Origin: an uncultured Collinsella sp.
Lineage (GTDB): Bacteria > Actinomycetota > Coriobacteriia > Coriobacteriales > Coriobacteriaceae
Direction: 5' to 3'
Length of the DNA stretch: 7,350 nt
Assembly (NCBI GenBank): GCA_900555515.1
Contig: USLO01000086.1
Coordinates: forward strand, 1 to 7,350
Part shown: positions 1 to 7,030 of the stretch, one piece after another
Layout of the letters: every line of letters begins with the position of its first letter
Position numbering within the stretch: position 1 is the first letter of the stretch
Program-made: the position numbers and the translations under genes
Notes under the pieces: model-generated
What the model saw: only the letters and a program-made list of their open reading frames with translations
What the model was told of the DNA's origin: nothing
Databases searched by the model: none

Positions 1-5
1 CAGCC

Positions 6-20
6 CATGACCTTCCCTCT
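6..20 (-). promoter_or_regulatory. Possible RBS and start codon of a divergent gene cut by the left edge
   Basis: Read on the minus strand, a purine-rich AGAGGGAAGG (positions 20 to 11) precedes an ATG at positions 8-6, with GAGG seven bases from the start. That spacing suits a ribosome binding site for a gene running leftwards out of the window. Only two codons are inside, so no product can be named, and a chance match is quite possible. If real, positions 9-198 are a divergent intergenic region shared with the peptidase gene. Confidence 0.22.
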
Positions 21-198
21 CTTGCCGGCGACGCGGCGGGCAAAACCCTCTCCGTCAACGCATTGGGCTATAGGATAACACATTCTACGTGTGCATCGCC
101 GCGTTCCGTTTTGTTCGCGCTGGGTACAAGGCAGGTAGCTGTGCAAACTGGCCGTGCACCCGTCTGCGGCGCTCGGCCTGCGAGATTAAGGATACGGT

Positions 199-1782
199 AT
201 GGGAAAGAAACTCGATAAGAAGGCCAAGGCCGCCGTGGCAAAGGCTGCCAAGGGCGTCAAGGTTGCTAAAGCCGACAAGGCCGTCAAAAAATTCCGCAAA
301 CTCGAGGGCAAGCTGTGGACTCGCGAGTACCTGCTCAAGATTGCCGAGTTCGATGGAGCGACGATTGCTCCTGCCAACGGTGCTGCCGCCCGTGCCGACG
401 CCATGGGCACGCTTGCCGGCGAGCATCACAAGCTACTGACCAGCGAGAAGTCCGTTGAGCTCGTACGCTCGTTAGCGCGCGAGACGGTTGCAGGCGGACA
501 TGTAGACGACCCGCAGCTGCTCGACGAGATCCGTGTGCTCGGTCGCGACCAGCGCGAGGCAAGCGTCATCCCCACCGAGGAGGCCGAGGCCTGGACTAGG
601 CTCACCTGCGAGGCCGATGCCGTATGGCACAAGGCCAAGACGGCCAATGACTGGGCGAGCTTTGAGCCCTATGTGGATAGGATCGTCGCCCAACTTAAGC
701 ATCAGGCCGAACTTATGGACCCCAAGCGCGACCCATACGACGTTTGGCTCGACCAGTACGAGCGCGGCCTTTCCGCCAAGAGCTTCGATGCGTTTTGCGA
801 TGAGGTCAAGACGACGGTCGTGCCGCTCGTGCACGCCATCGACGAGCGCGGCCAGCAGCCCGATGCCGACTTTTTGCACGCCCGCGTGCCCGAGGCCGCC
901 CAGCGCGCCATGAGCTTCGACCTTATGAAGCTCGTCGGCCTGAACCTGAACGACACCACGCTTGCCTTTACCGAGCACCCGTTTAGCGAGGGCTTTGCCG
1001 TGGGTGACGCGCGCATCGCGACACACATCTACGAGGACGATTGCATCTCCAACGTCTACAGCATCATCCACGAGGCGGGACACGCCATGTACGAGCTGGG
1101 CGTCAATCCCGCCTATGCGCGTACCTGTCTTGAGGGCGGCACCTCCATGGGCATCCACGAGAGCCAGAGCCGCTTTTTCGAGAACACCGTGGGTCGCAGC
1201 CGCGCCTTTATGGGACCGCTGCTCGAGGTGCTGCGCCGCCACGCACCCGAGGTCTACGGCGACGTCGACGAGGACACGCTCTACCACGCCGTTAACATCG
1301 CGCAGCCGTCGTTGATCCGCACCGAGGCCGATGAGCTCACCTATCCGCTGCACGTTATGGTGCGCTACGAGATCGAGCGCATGCTGTTTGCCGGCGAGGC
1401 CACAGCCAAGGATATCCCCGCTCTTTGGAATCGCTTCATGGATAGGTACCTGGGCATTCCGGTTCCCGACGACACGCGTGGTTGCCTGCAGGATACGCAC
1501 TGGAGCGGCGGCTCGTTTGGCTACTTCCCCACCTATGCGCTGGGCAGCGCCTACGACGCCATGTTTGTGCCGGCCATGTGCCGCGACGGCATCGACCTTA
1601 CCGGCGCCTGCGCGAGCGGCGACCTGACACCCGTCCGCGCCTGGCTGGGCGAGCACATTTGGCAGTGGGGCCGCGCCAAGGACGCGCCGGAGCTCATCAA
1701 GGGCGCCTGCGGCATGGCGTTCGATGCCCGCTACTACTGCAGCTACCTGCAGGACAAGTTCACCACGCTCTACGAGCTGTAA
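199..1782 (+). CDS. M32-family (Taq-type) metallocarboxypeptidase
   Basis: This 527-residue protein is a zinc-dependent carboxypeptidase of MEROPS family M32. Such enzymes remove C-terminal residues from peptides in the cytosol, with broad specificity. The whole family signature is visible: HPF (260-262), DxRxxT (D270, R272, T275), the HEAGH zinc motif (H291, E292, H295), HESQSRFFEN (320-329) with E321 as expected third zinc ligand 30 residues after H291, ADELTYPLH (377-385), and a conserved block with GCLQDTHWS (428-436) and GYFP (441-444). There is no signal peptide or membrane helix. The ATG at 199 is preceded by TAAGGA (187-192). The first 31 residues carry 12 lysines and many alanines, which are not part of the usual fold; the conserved N-terminal family region resumes near residue 32. 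The length is slightly above the usual roughly 500 residues for this reason. The gene is monocistronic as far as visible and converges on glmM. Confidence 0.96.
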   Translation: MGKKLDKKAKAAVAKAAKGVKVAKADKAVKKFRKLEGKLWTREYLLKIAEFDGATIAPANGAAARADAMGTLAGEHHKLLTSEKSVELVRSLARETVAGGHVDDPQLLDEIRVLGRDQREASVIPTEEAEAWTRLTCEADAVWHKAKTANDWASFEPYVDRIVAQLKHQAELMDPKRDPYDVWLDQYERGLSAKSFDAFCDEVKTTVVPLVHAIDERGQQPDADFLHARVPEAAQRAMSFDLMKLVGLNLNDTTLAFTEHPFSEGFAVGDARIATHIYEDDCISNVYSIIHEAGHAMYELGVNPAYARTCLEGGTSMGIHESQSRFFENTVGRSRAFMGPLLEVLRRHAPEVYGDVDEDTLYHAVNIAQPSLIRTEADELTYPLHVMVRYEIERMLFAGEATAKDIPALWNRFMDRYLGIPVPDDTRGCLQDTHWSGGSFGYFPTYALGSAYDAMFVPAMCRDGIDLTGACASGDLTPVRAWLGEHIWQWGRAKDAPELIKGACGMAFDARYYCSYLQDKFTTLYEL

Positions 1783-1804
1783 GGCATAACCGACACGCCA
1801 ACGC

Positions 1805-1843
1805 AAAGGGGGCGCCGCGGAACCAATCCGCAGCGTCCCCTTT
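1805..1843. terminator. Bidirectional hairpin terminator between convergent genes
   Basis: A 17-bp stem (1805-1821 with 1827-1843) closes a 5-nt loop, with only one C-A mismatch and one G-U pair. The stem begins with AAAGGGG and ends with CCCCTTT, so each strand finishes in a short T stretch inside the stem. It lies 22 bases after the peptidase stop codon and 36 bases after the glmM stop codon, in the right place to end both transcripts. The missing long T tract lowers certainty about efficiency. Confidence 0.65.
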
Positions 1844-1848
1844 CCACC

Positions 1849-1877
1849 TAGTCGTTTAAGAACGTCCCCAATGACTA
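1849..1877. repeat. Short imperfect palindrome, REP-like candidate
   Basis: TAGTCGTT (1849-1856) and AATGACTA (1870-1877) are inverted repeats with a single G-T wobble. They enclose a 13-nt centre that contains AAGAACGTCCCC. The heptamer CGTCCCC (1863-1869) also occurs at 1834-1840, inside the neighbouring terminator. The element lies directly between that terminator and the glmM stop codon. From general memory the core looks like a palindrome found in many copies between genes in some bacteria, but only one copy is visible here, so the repeat status is inferred. Confidence 0.42.
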
Positions 1878-1879
1878 CC

Positions 1880-3211
1880 TTACAGAGCTTCCAGCGCGGC
1901 GGCGATGCGCTTCATGGCGGCATCGGCGGATGTTTGGTCGGGCGCCTCGGCCAGCACGCGGATAACCGACTCGGTTCCGCTCTTGCGTACGAGCACGCGG
2001 CCCTCGCCTGCCAGCGCAGCCTCGGCCTCGGCGATGGCGTTTTGCACGCCCATGTTCTCGAGCGCGGCGTCCTTGTCCGCCACGTGCACGGCCACCTGCG
2101 CCTGCGGCAGCAGCTTGCACGGAGCCGTGAGCTGCGAGAGCGTCTCGCGCTCGGCACGAATCACTTCCATCACGCGCAGCGAGGTCATAATGCCGTCGCC
2201 CGTGCGCTCGATATCGCCAAAGATCGTATGGCCCGTCTGCTCGCCACCCAGGCTGTAGCCGCCCTCGCGCATCTTGGCATACACGTGACGGTCGCCCACG
2301 CCGCTGGTCACGGCGCTCAGACCGGCAAGCTCCAGCGACTTGACCAGGCCAAAGTTGCTGGCAATCGTCGGCACCACGGTACCGCCCGAGAGTCGCCCGT
2401 GCTTGTTCAGATACACGCCGCACACGTACAGGATCTGGTCGCCGTCTACCACGCGACCGCGCTCATCCACAGCCAGGCAGCGGTCGGCATCGCCATCGTA
2501 GGCAAAACCCACGTCCAGGCCCTGCTCCACCACATGGCGCTGCAGGCGCTCCATATGCGTGGAGCCGCAATCGACGTTGATGTTAAAGCCATCGGGCGCG
2601 GCATTGATCACGCGCACGTCGGCGCCCAGCGCGTCAAACACCGGCTTGGCCACCGAGGAAGCCGAGCCGTTGGCGCAGTCAATACCGATCTTGACACCCT
2701 GCAGCGAAAAGTTCGCGCTGGCGATGAGCGAAGCAATGTAGCGGTTGCGGCCCTGCATGTAGTCCACCGTGGCGCCGATGTGATTGCCCGTTGCCAGCGG
2801 CACCTCGCTCTTGCCATCGATATAGTCCTCGATGAGCTCCAGCACGTCCTCGTCCATCTTAAAGCCGTCGCTGTTGACGAGCTTAATGCCGTTATCGCAA
2901 AACGGGTTGTGGCTCGCACTGATCATGATGCCGCAATCGAAGCAGCCCTCCACGGTCTGATGCGCCACGCCCGGCGTGGGGATCACGTGCAGCATATAGG
3001 CGTCCGCACCGCTCGCGACCAGGCCGCTCACCAGCGCCGCCTCAAACATATAGCTCGAGCGGCGTGTGTCCTTGCCCACGATGACGCGCGCCTTAGCACT
3101 GCGGTTGGCGCCGTAATACCAGCCCACAAAACGGCCAATCTTATAAGCGTGCTCTACCGTCAGCCCAACGTTGGCCTCACCGCGAAAGCCGTCGGTGCCA
3201 AAGTACTTCAT
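1880..3211 (-). CDS. glmM: Phosphoglucosamine mutase
   Basis: GlmM interconverts glucosamine-6-phosphate and glucosamine-1-phosphate. The product goes to GlmU for UDP-GlcNAc, the precursor of peptidoglycan and other envelope glycans. The 443-residue length is typical. The start MKYFGTDGFRG is the family hallmark. The catalytic phosphoserine loop is SASHNP (98-103) with S100 as the phosphorylated residue. The magnesium loop is DGDADR (239-244). The sugar-binding loop is GGEQTGH (322-328), and the C-terminal phosphate-binding loop is RKSGTE (409-414) with R418. No key residue is missing. The ATG at 3211 follows an excellent AAGGAGA (3222-3216) with a 4-nt gap. The 83-bp gap to the upstream DUF4012 gene holds a terminator hairpin, so glmM probably has its own promoter or depends on readthrough. 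The gene is normally essential. It lacks the CdaA/CdaR neighbours seen beside glmM in many Gram-positives, at least within this window. Confidence 0.98.
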   Translation of the reverse strand: MKYFGTDGFRGEANVGLTVEHAYKIGRFVGWYYGANRSAKARVIVGKDTRRSSYMFEAALVSGLVASGADAYMLHVIPTPGVAHQTVEGCFDCGIMISASHNPFCDNGIKLVNSDGFKMDEDVLELIEDYIDGKSEVPLATGNHIGATVDYMQGRNRYIASLIASANFSLQGVKIGIDCANGSASSVAKPVFDALGADVRVINAAPDGFNINVDCGSTHMERLQRHVVEQGLDVGFAYDGDADRCLAVDERGRVVDGDQILYVCGVYLNKHGRLSGGTVVPTIASNFGLVKSLELAGLSAVTSGVGDRHVYAKMREGGYSLGGEQTGHTIFGDIERTGDGIMTSLRVMEVIRAERETLSQLTAPCKLLPQAQVAVHVADKDAALENMGVQNAIAEAEAALAGEGRVLVRKSGTESVIRVLAEAPDQTSADAAMKRIAAALEAL

Positions 3212-3230
3212 GCGCTCTCCTTACAAAATA

Positions 3231-3257
3231 GGGGCGGACAGATTGCCTGTCCGCCCC
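3231..3257 (-). terminator. Rho-independent terminator after the DUF4012 gene, inside the glmM leader
   Basis: A perfect 11-bp GC-rich stem (3231-3241 with 3247-3257) closes a 5-nt loop. Read on the minus strand it is followed by TATTTTG, the expected U-rich tract, so it acts in the direction of the DUF4012 gene, whose stop codon lies 37 bases upstream. The plus-strand side is followed by AAAA, so it should work one way only. It ends 8 bases before the glmM ribosome binding site, an unusual place that would also allow a role as a leader attenuator. Confidence 0.82.
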
Positions 3258-3270
3258 AAAATGGTACTCG

Positions 3271-3276
3271 ATTATC
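3271..3276 (-). promoter_or_regulatory. Candidate -10 box for glmM
   Basis: On the minus strand, GATAAT matches the TATAAT consensus at five of six positions. It lies between the DUF4012 stop codon and the terminator hairpin. Transcription would start near 3264, just ahead of the hairpin. No convincing -35 box is found at 16-18 bases, so this is a weak call based on the -10 match and on the need for a promoter here. Confidence 0.27.
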
Positions 3277-3294
3277 TGCGCTACCAGAAAAACC

Positions 3295-5607
3295 CTACGC
3301 CGACGCGCTGTCGCGAGCCGCCTGGCATGTAGGAGTCTGACGCAGCGTAAGCGGCTTGTCCCCCGCCTCGGCCGACGTGGTCAGCGTATACGTGATCGTC
3401 GTCGTCTCGCCAGCATGCAGGTCAACGGTACCCGAATAGAAGGGGATTCCATGCCACGTAGCGGCGCCAAGACCAAACTGTGTGCCCTCAACCGTAAGGT
3501 CACTGATGTTGCCGCCCGTCGGGGCAAACAACGAGACATTCAGGCGTTCGTCGTCACGCGCGGCATCGGGTGCGCTCGCCGCAACGTAGTCGGGCAGCTT
3601 GCCTGCCTCCTCCTGCGTCATGATGTTCGTCAGGGTAACGGTGATGCGATACGAGCACGTGCCGTCGCCGTTCTTGATGCCCTGGCCGATCTGCGTGTCG
3701 GCGTTCAGATACCAGTCGAGCTTGGAGAAGCTCAGGTTGTTAAAGTAAACGCCGGCAACGGGATCGGCACTCGGATCATCCGGATCGGGCAGCGAAGCGT
3801 CAATGCCCGTCTCTTTGATGGCATTCTGCTCATCATCGTTTCTCATCCAAGCAATCAGACGGCCCTCTTCGGCACCGCGCTCGAATGCACCGACAAGCTT
3901 TGTAACGTCGACGTCACCGATGCCACCGAGAATCTTGTCGAAGGCGGCGCTGGCAACAGCCGCAAAGATGCCGTCCGATTCCTCGACCGGATAGTTCCAA
4001 TACACATCGTGCATGAGAACCTTCGCCGCGTTGGTACCGTCGACGACCGTACCATCAGGCAGCGAGACATTACCGACAAGGCCCAGCAGGTACTGCAAGA
4101 ACACCGGATCGATGCCGACGACGCCATCAACGTCCTGCCCATACTGGGACTTCCACAGCGCGGCGACACGCTGCGAGTTGCGGGGCCAATCAGGCGAATA
4201 GGTATTGCCCGAGTTGTACAGGTTGCTGTGGTTGCCGAACAGCGCCTCATCCTCTTCGTCAACGCTCTCGACTGCCTCATCCTCGCTGAGTCCAATGCGG
4301 GGAACAAACTCGCCAATCGACATCTGGCCGTCGGTGACCGAAATCAGGCCCTGCGAACCGCCAAAGCCGCCGCAGGCACGAATCTCGACGTTGTTCATGG
4401 CGTACACAAGGTAGTTGCGCGTCTGGCCGTTGGCGCCGAGCATCTGGGGAAGGACGGGGGCGACCTTCTCCGCCGCGTCAACCGCGCCGTTGAGGGTGGC
4501 AAAGCCGTCCTTGGCCTTATCGACCAGCTCAGTCACCTGGGAAATATGAGTATCGCCAATGCCCTGGATCTTCTCGTTGGCGCTCTTGAACACCTTCGAG
4601 CTGCTGGAAAGCGAATCGGCGACCGCCTGCAGCGCGGATACGTTAATCATACCGTCCTGGAACAGCTTGCCGGGCGTGGCCTGCGAAAGGTTATCGGCCA
4701 TGGGAACCAGCGCGTTGCTCGAGACATCGGACAGGGCATCAATCATGGTGCGGGCTGCGTTGATGTCACTGCCATACACCGGGATAAACGAAGCCGCCGT
4801 CCACAGCGGGCTCGAAGTCTCCGCCTTCATGCTGTCGCAGAGCTCATCGATCTTCTTCGCGTCGTCAGGCAGCGTCGAAAAATCGCCCGACGTGACCTTG
4901 TCCTTAAGGCCACCGACGATCTCGACAGCCTCCTTCGCTTCGCTCTTTACGGTCTTTGCCGAGTTAAGCAGCATAAAGCCGCTTGCGCCAAGCGCAACGA
5001 GAAGCACCACGACCACAGCGGCAATAATGGCGCCAGTGTGACACTTTTTGCGCTCGCCCTTGCGATGGCGATGACGGACCAGACCGTCAGAGGTCGAACT
5101 CGACGAAGCGTCGCTACCGTAGTTCAAGCCAAAATCGTAATAATCTTCCTTGGAACCCGAGCCCGCAAACTCGGCACCGCTATCATCCAGGCGGGCGAAC
5201 GTGCCAGTCTCGGAGGCGCCGGTGTAAATCGTGCCAAGGTTACCCGTAAGCCCCGCGCCACCAGCAGAGGGAGTATTGTTGGCGGCCTTGCCGGCATTAA
5301 CGTTGCCGGCAGCATTCGCGGCGTTGGCAGCACCTGCGTTGTTCGCAGGCACCGAAGGAGCCCCGCTCGGCTGCGACGCGGAGGTTGCACCGCCCGCGAA
5401 GACATTCCCTCTTGCACGGCCGGTCTTTTTTGCCTTTTGAGACTGCTCGTACAGAGCGGTAAACATCGCCGTCTCGCCCGGGGACACGCGCTTACCGGAA
5501 CCGCCCTGTCCAGCGCCGCCCGGCGTGCCGGCCTTACCAGCCCCGTTCGGACGCGGCGGAACTGCAGGACGGCCGCTATCGCTGCCCTTAAAGTGATTAC
5601 CAGCCAT
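3295..5607 (-). CDS. DUF4012 single-pass membrane protein with disordered N-terminal tail
   Basis: This 770-residue protein of unknown function is recognised by DUF4012 hallmarks. Residues 1 to about 170 are low-complexity, rich in Gly, Ala, Ser, Asn and Pro. A basic patch (178-188) precedes one hydrophobic helix (about 192-214), so the tail should be cytoplasmic and about 555 residues external. A helix-rich linker leads to the DUF4012 core: NNVEIRACGGFGGSQG (405-420), PDWPRNSQRV (472-481), VDGVVGIDP (493-501) and DVYWNYP (534-540). A beta-rich C-terminal part follows. An acidic run (440-458) interrupts the core, and the outer part has four cysteines (257, 412, 651, 761). The ATG at 5607 is preferred because GAGGA (5619-5615) lies 7 bases upstream; an in-frame TTG at 5634 would add nine residues and overrun that site. 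In actinobacteria the family often lies near envelope polysaccharide genes, and glmM is next here. An envelope role is inference; the biochemical function is unknown. Confidence 0.9.
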   Translation of the reverse strand: MAGNHFKGSDSGRPAVPPRPNGAGKAGTPGGAGQGGSGKRVSPGETAMFTALYEQSQKAKKTGRARGNVFAGGATSASQPSGAPSVPANNAGAANAANAAGNVNAGKAANNTPSAGGAGLTGNLGTIYTGASETGTFARLDDSGAEFAGSGSKEDYYDFGLNYGSDASSSSTSDGLVRHRHRKGERKKCHTGAIIAAVVVVLLVALGASGFMLLNSAKTVKSEAKEAVEIVGGLKDKVTSGDFSTLPDDAKKIDELCDSMKAETSSPLWTAASFIPVYGSDINAARTMIDALSDVSSNALVPMADNLSQATPGKLFQDGMINVSALQAVADSLSSSSKVFKSANEKIQGIGDTHISQVTELVDKAKDGFATLNGAVDAAEKVAPVLPQMLGANGQTRNYLVYAMNNVEIRACGGFGGSQGLISVTDGQMSIGEFVPRIGLSEDEAVESVDEEDEALFGNHSNLYNSGNTYSPDWPRNSQRVAALWKSQYGQDVDGVVGIDPVFLQYLLGLVGNVSLPDGTVVDGTNAAKVLMHDVYWNYPVEESDGIFAAVASAAFDKILGGIGDVDVTKLVGAFERGAEEGRLIAWMRNDDEQNAIKETGIDASLPDPDDPSADPVAGVYFNNLSFSKLDWYLNADTQIGQGIKNGDGTCSYRITVTLTNIMTQEEAGKLPDYVAASAPDAARDDERLNVSLFAPTGGNISDLTVEGTQFGLGAATWHGIPFYSGTVDLHAGETTTITYTLTTSAEAGDKPLTLRQTPTCQAARDSASA

Positions 5608-5658
5608 AAAGAAATCCTCGCAATTGAGTCGCAATGAAAAAGTCCATAACGTTACTAG

Positions 5659-5688
5659 TTTATGGCATTTTGAGCATCGACAGCTAAA
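5659..5688 (-). promoter_or_regulatory. Weak candidate promoter for the DUF4012 gene
   Basis: On the minus strand, TTTAGC (5688-5683) and CATAAA (5664-5659) are separated by 18 bases. They match the -35 and -10 consensus at three and four of six positions. The site lies about 50 bases upstream of the chosen start, in the AT-richer part of the 149-bp gap after the transporter gene. No convincing terminator separates the two genes, so cotranscription with the transporter is also possible. Confidence 0.25.
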
Positions 5689-5756
5689 CTCCAGACACGG
5701 ACATCAATTGGCGAAAATGCGGCACAACACCTTTTCCGTCTTGGCGGCGGCGCCAG

Positions 5757-6779
5757 CTACACCGTGAGGAACATCATCACGATGATCATGGCAAAGCCGA
5801 TAAGGTCGGTCGGCAAAAACACCGTGCCCAGCATAACGGCGCTGGTGATGGTCGCCGAAACCGGCTCCACAGTTCCGATGAGGCTCGCACGCACCGAGCC
5901 GATGTCCTTAACGCCCTGCATATAGAGCATGTAAGCAAAAAACGAGCCGATAACCACGAACACCGCGAGCGCCTCGACGCCGGCGGCGTCGAGCGCCGGC
6001 ATATGCGCCCAAGGCCGCACGAAGACGCACGAGACCACGCCCGCCGTGAGCATTGCCGAGCCCGTGACGATGGGGCTGCCGTATTCGGGCAGGATCTTGG
6101 CGGGAATCACCGCCATACACGCGGCGCTGACCGCACACATAAGACCTGCTGCCAGGCCAAGCGGCGAGATATTCAGGCTGGTAGGGTCGCCGCCGGTGGC
6201 AATTAAAAAGGTTCCACCCAGAGCCAGGCCAATGCCGATGACTTCGCGAGTACGCGGCATGCGGCGATCGGTCACGCAGGCGTAGCCCATGATGATAACG
6301 AGCTGCAGGCACTGGAGCACCGTCGCGGTTCCGGCGTTCGTCAGGCGCACGGCCGAAAGATAGCAAAACTGGTTGAACAGCAGGCCAAAGGCGGTAAAGA
6401 GCAGCAGTTGCTTGCGATCGGCAGGTGTGGTCCAGAGCTTAATCAAGCGCTCGCGGTCGCGCGTAACAACCACGGCCATAAAGAGTAGACCGGCGAGAAT
6501 CTGACGCACGCTCATAAGCCACAAGGTGTCGACGTGGTAGGTATCGAACAGAAAGCTCGCGCTGGTGCCCGAGAAGCCCCAAAACGAACCGCCCACCAGC
6601 GTAGCCAAGACGCCCGTGATTATCTTGCGCGACGACGCATCGTTAAGGCGCTCGCGCCAGGCGCGACGGGTGTTGCGGCTGAGCTCGTCGGTGCCCTCGG
6701 GCACATCAATGTTCGATATATCGGTCATCGGCACCGAAGCCCCTGCGCCTTCGACCTGCTCGACACACTCTTTGCTCAT
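5757..6779 (-). CDS. EamA/DMT-family ten-helix transporter
   Basis: This 340-residue inner-membrane protein belongs to the drug/metabolite transporter superfamily, whose members move amino acids, sugars, purines or other metabolites; the substrate cannot be told from sequence. Two EamA repeats are visible. The first runs from about residue 54, with GGSFWGFSGTSASFLF (63-78), RQILAGLLF (92-100) and NAGTATVLQCLQ (148-159). The second starts near SPLGLAAGL (205-213), with VEPVSATITSAVMLG (304-318) and LIGFAMIIV (326-334). The last helix runs to within a residue or two of the C-terminus, so there is almost no tail, and the Glu common near the ninth helix (LGE) is replaced by LGT. About 50 hydrophilic residues precede the first helix. 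The ATG at 6779 is chosen because GGGGGAG lies just upstream, although its 4-nt gap is short; an ATG at 6728 is the alternative and would shorten the tail by 17 residues. The open frame continues upstream to 7082, but that part looks non-coding. Confidence 0.9.
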   Translation of the reverse strand: MSKECVEQVEGAGASVPMTDISNIDVPEGTDELSRNTRRAWRERLNDASSRKIITGVLATLVGGSFWGFSGTSASFLFDTYHVDTLWLMSVRQILAGLLFMAVVVTRDRERLIKLWTTPADRKQLLLFTAFGLLFNQFCYLSAVRLTNAGTATVLQCLQLVIIMGYACVTDRRMPRTREVIGIGLALGGTFLIATGGDPTSLNISPLGLAAGLMCAVSAACMAVIPAKILPEYGSPIVTGSAMLTAGVVSCVFVRPWAHMPALDAAGVEALAVFVVIGSFFAYMLYMQGVKDIGSVRASLIGTVEPVSATITSAVMLGTVFLPTDLIGFAMIIVMMFLTV

Positions 6780-6915
6780 TCCACTCCCCCGAAACAGTCT
6801 GGAAGCAATTCGGCTTACCTTACCACGGCGAAGGCACCAGCTGGAGGCTTGTCCGCTTATCGGTAGAACAATTCCGCAGGCGTCTTTCCATAGCTCGATA
6901 CCGCAATGGCCTTGC

Positions 6916-6921
6916 ATTATG
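6916..6921 (-). promoter_or_regulatory. Candidate -10 box for the transporter gene
   Basis: CATAAT on the minus strand matches the -10 consensus at five of six positions. It lies in the AT-richer part of the leader, about 137 bases upstream of the chosen transporter start. No good -35 box is found 16-18 bases further upstream, so support is weak. If used, it would give a leader RNA of about 130 nt. Confidence 0.2.
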
Positions 6922-7030
6922 CGACAGCCAAATCGCGGCAGCAGGCACTTTTGAGATGGATATGACAAAGCCCCCGAATTCCACAATGGGTTGATTTTCA
7001 ATCTCAATGCAACAGCCTGAACGGGTCCCG

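Noticed and set aside
1..198. End of an upstream plus-strand gene, or a promoter around TATAGGAT (69-76)
   Set aside because: A plus frame is open here but gives no recognisable protein. The TATAGG-like box has no -35 partner at a workable distance.
472..1806. A 444-codon minus-strand open frame opposite the carboxypeptidase
   Set aside because: It is antisense to an intact M32 gene and runs through the terminator stem at its start. It looks like a codon-bias artefact.
3212..3294. A metabolite riboswitch or glmS-type ribozyme upstream of glmM
   Set aside because: The gap is only 83 bases and is occupied by a simple terminator hairpin. None of the conserved core of a known riboswitch or ribozyme is present.
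1871..3340. A 489-codon plus-strand open frame opposite glmM
   Set aside because: The complementary strand encodes a full-length GlmM with every motif intact. The antisense product is His/Ala/Leu-rich and matches nothing recognisable.
3415..5637. A 740-codon plus-strand open frame across the whole DUF4012 gene
   Set aside because: It is the antisense shadow of a gene with strong G/C third positions. Its product is rich in Arg, Val, Ala and His without any domain, and it begins inside the real gene's 3' end without a ribosome binding site.
5742..5755. Small TGGCG/CGCCA hairpin at the end of the transporter gene as a terminator
   Set aside because: The stem is only 5 bp and is not followed by a T tract on either strand.
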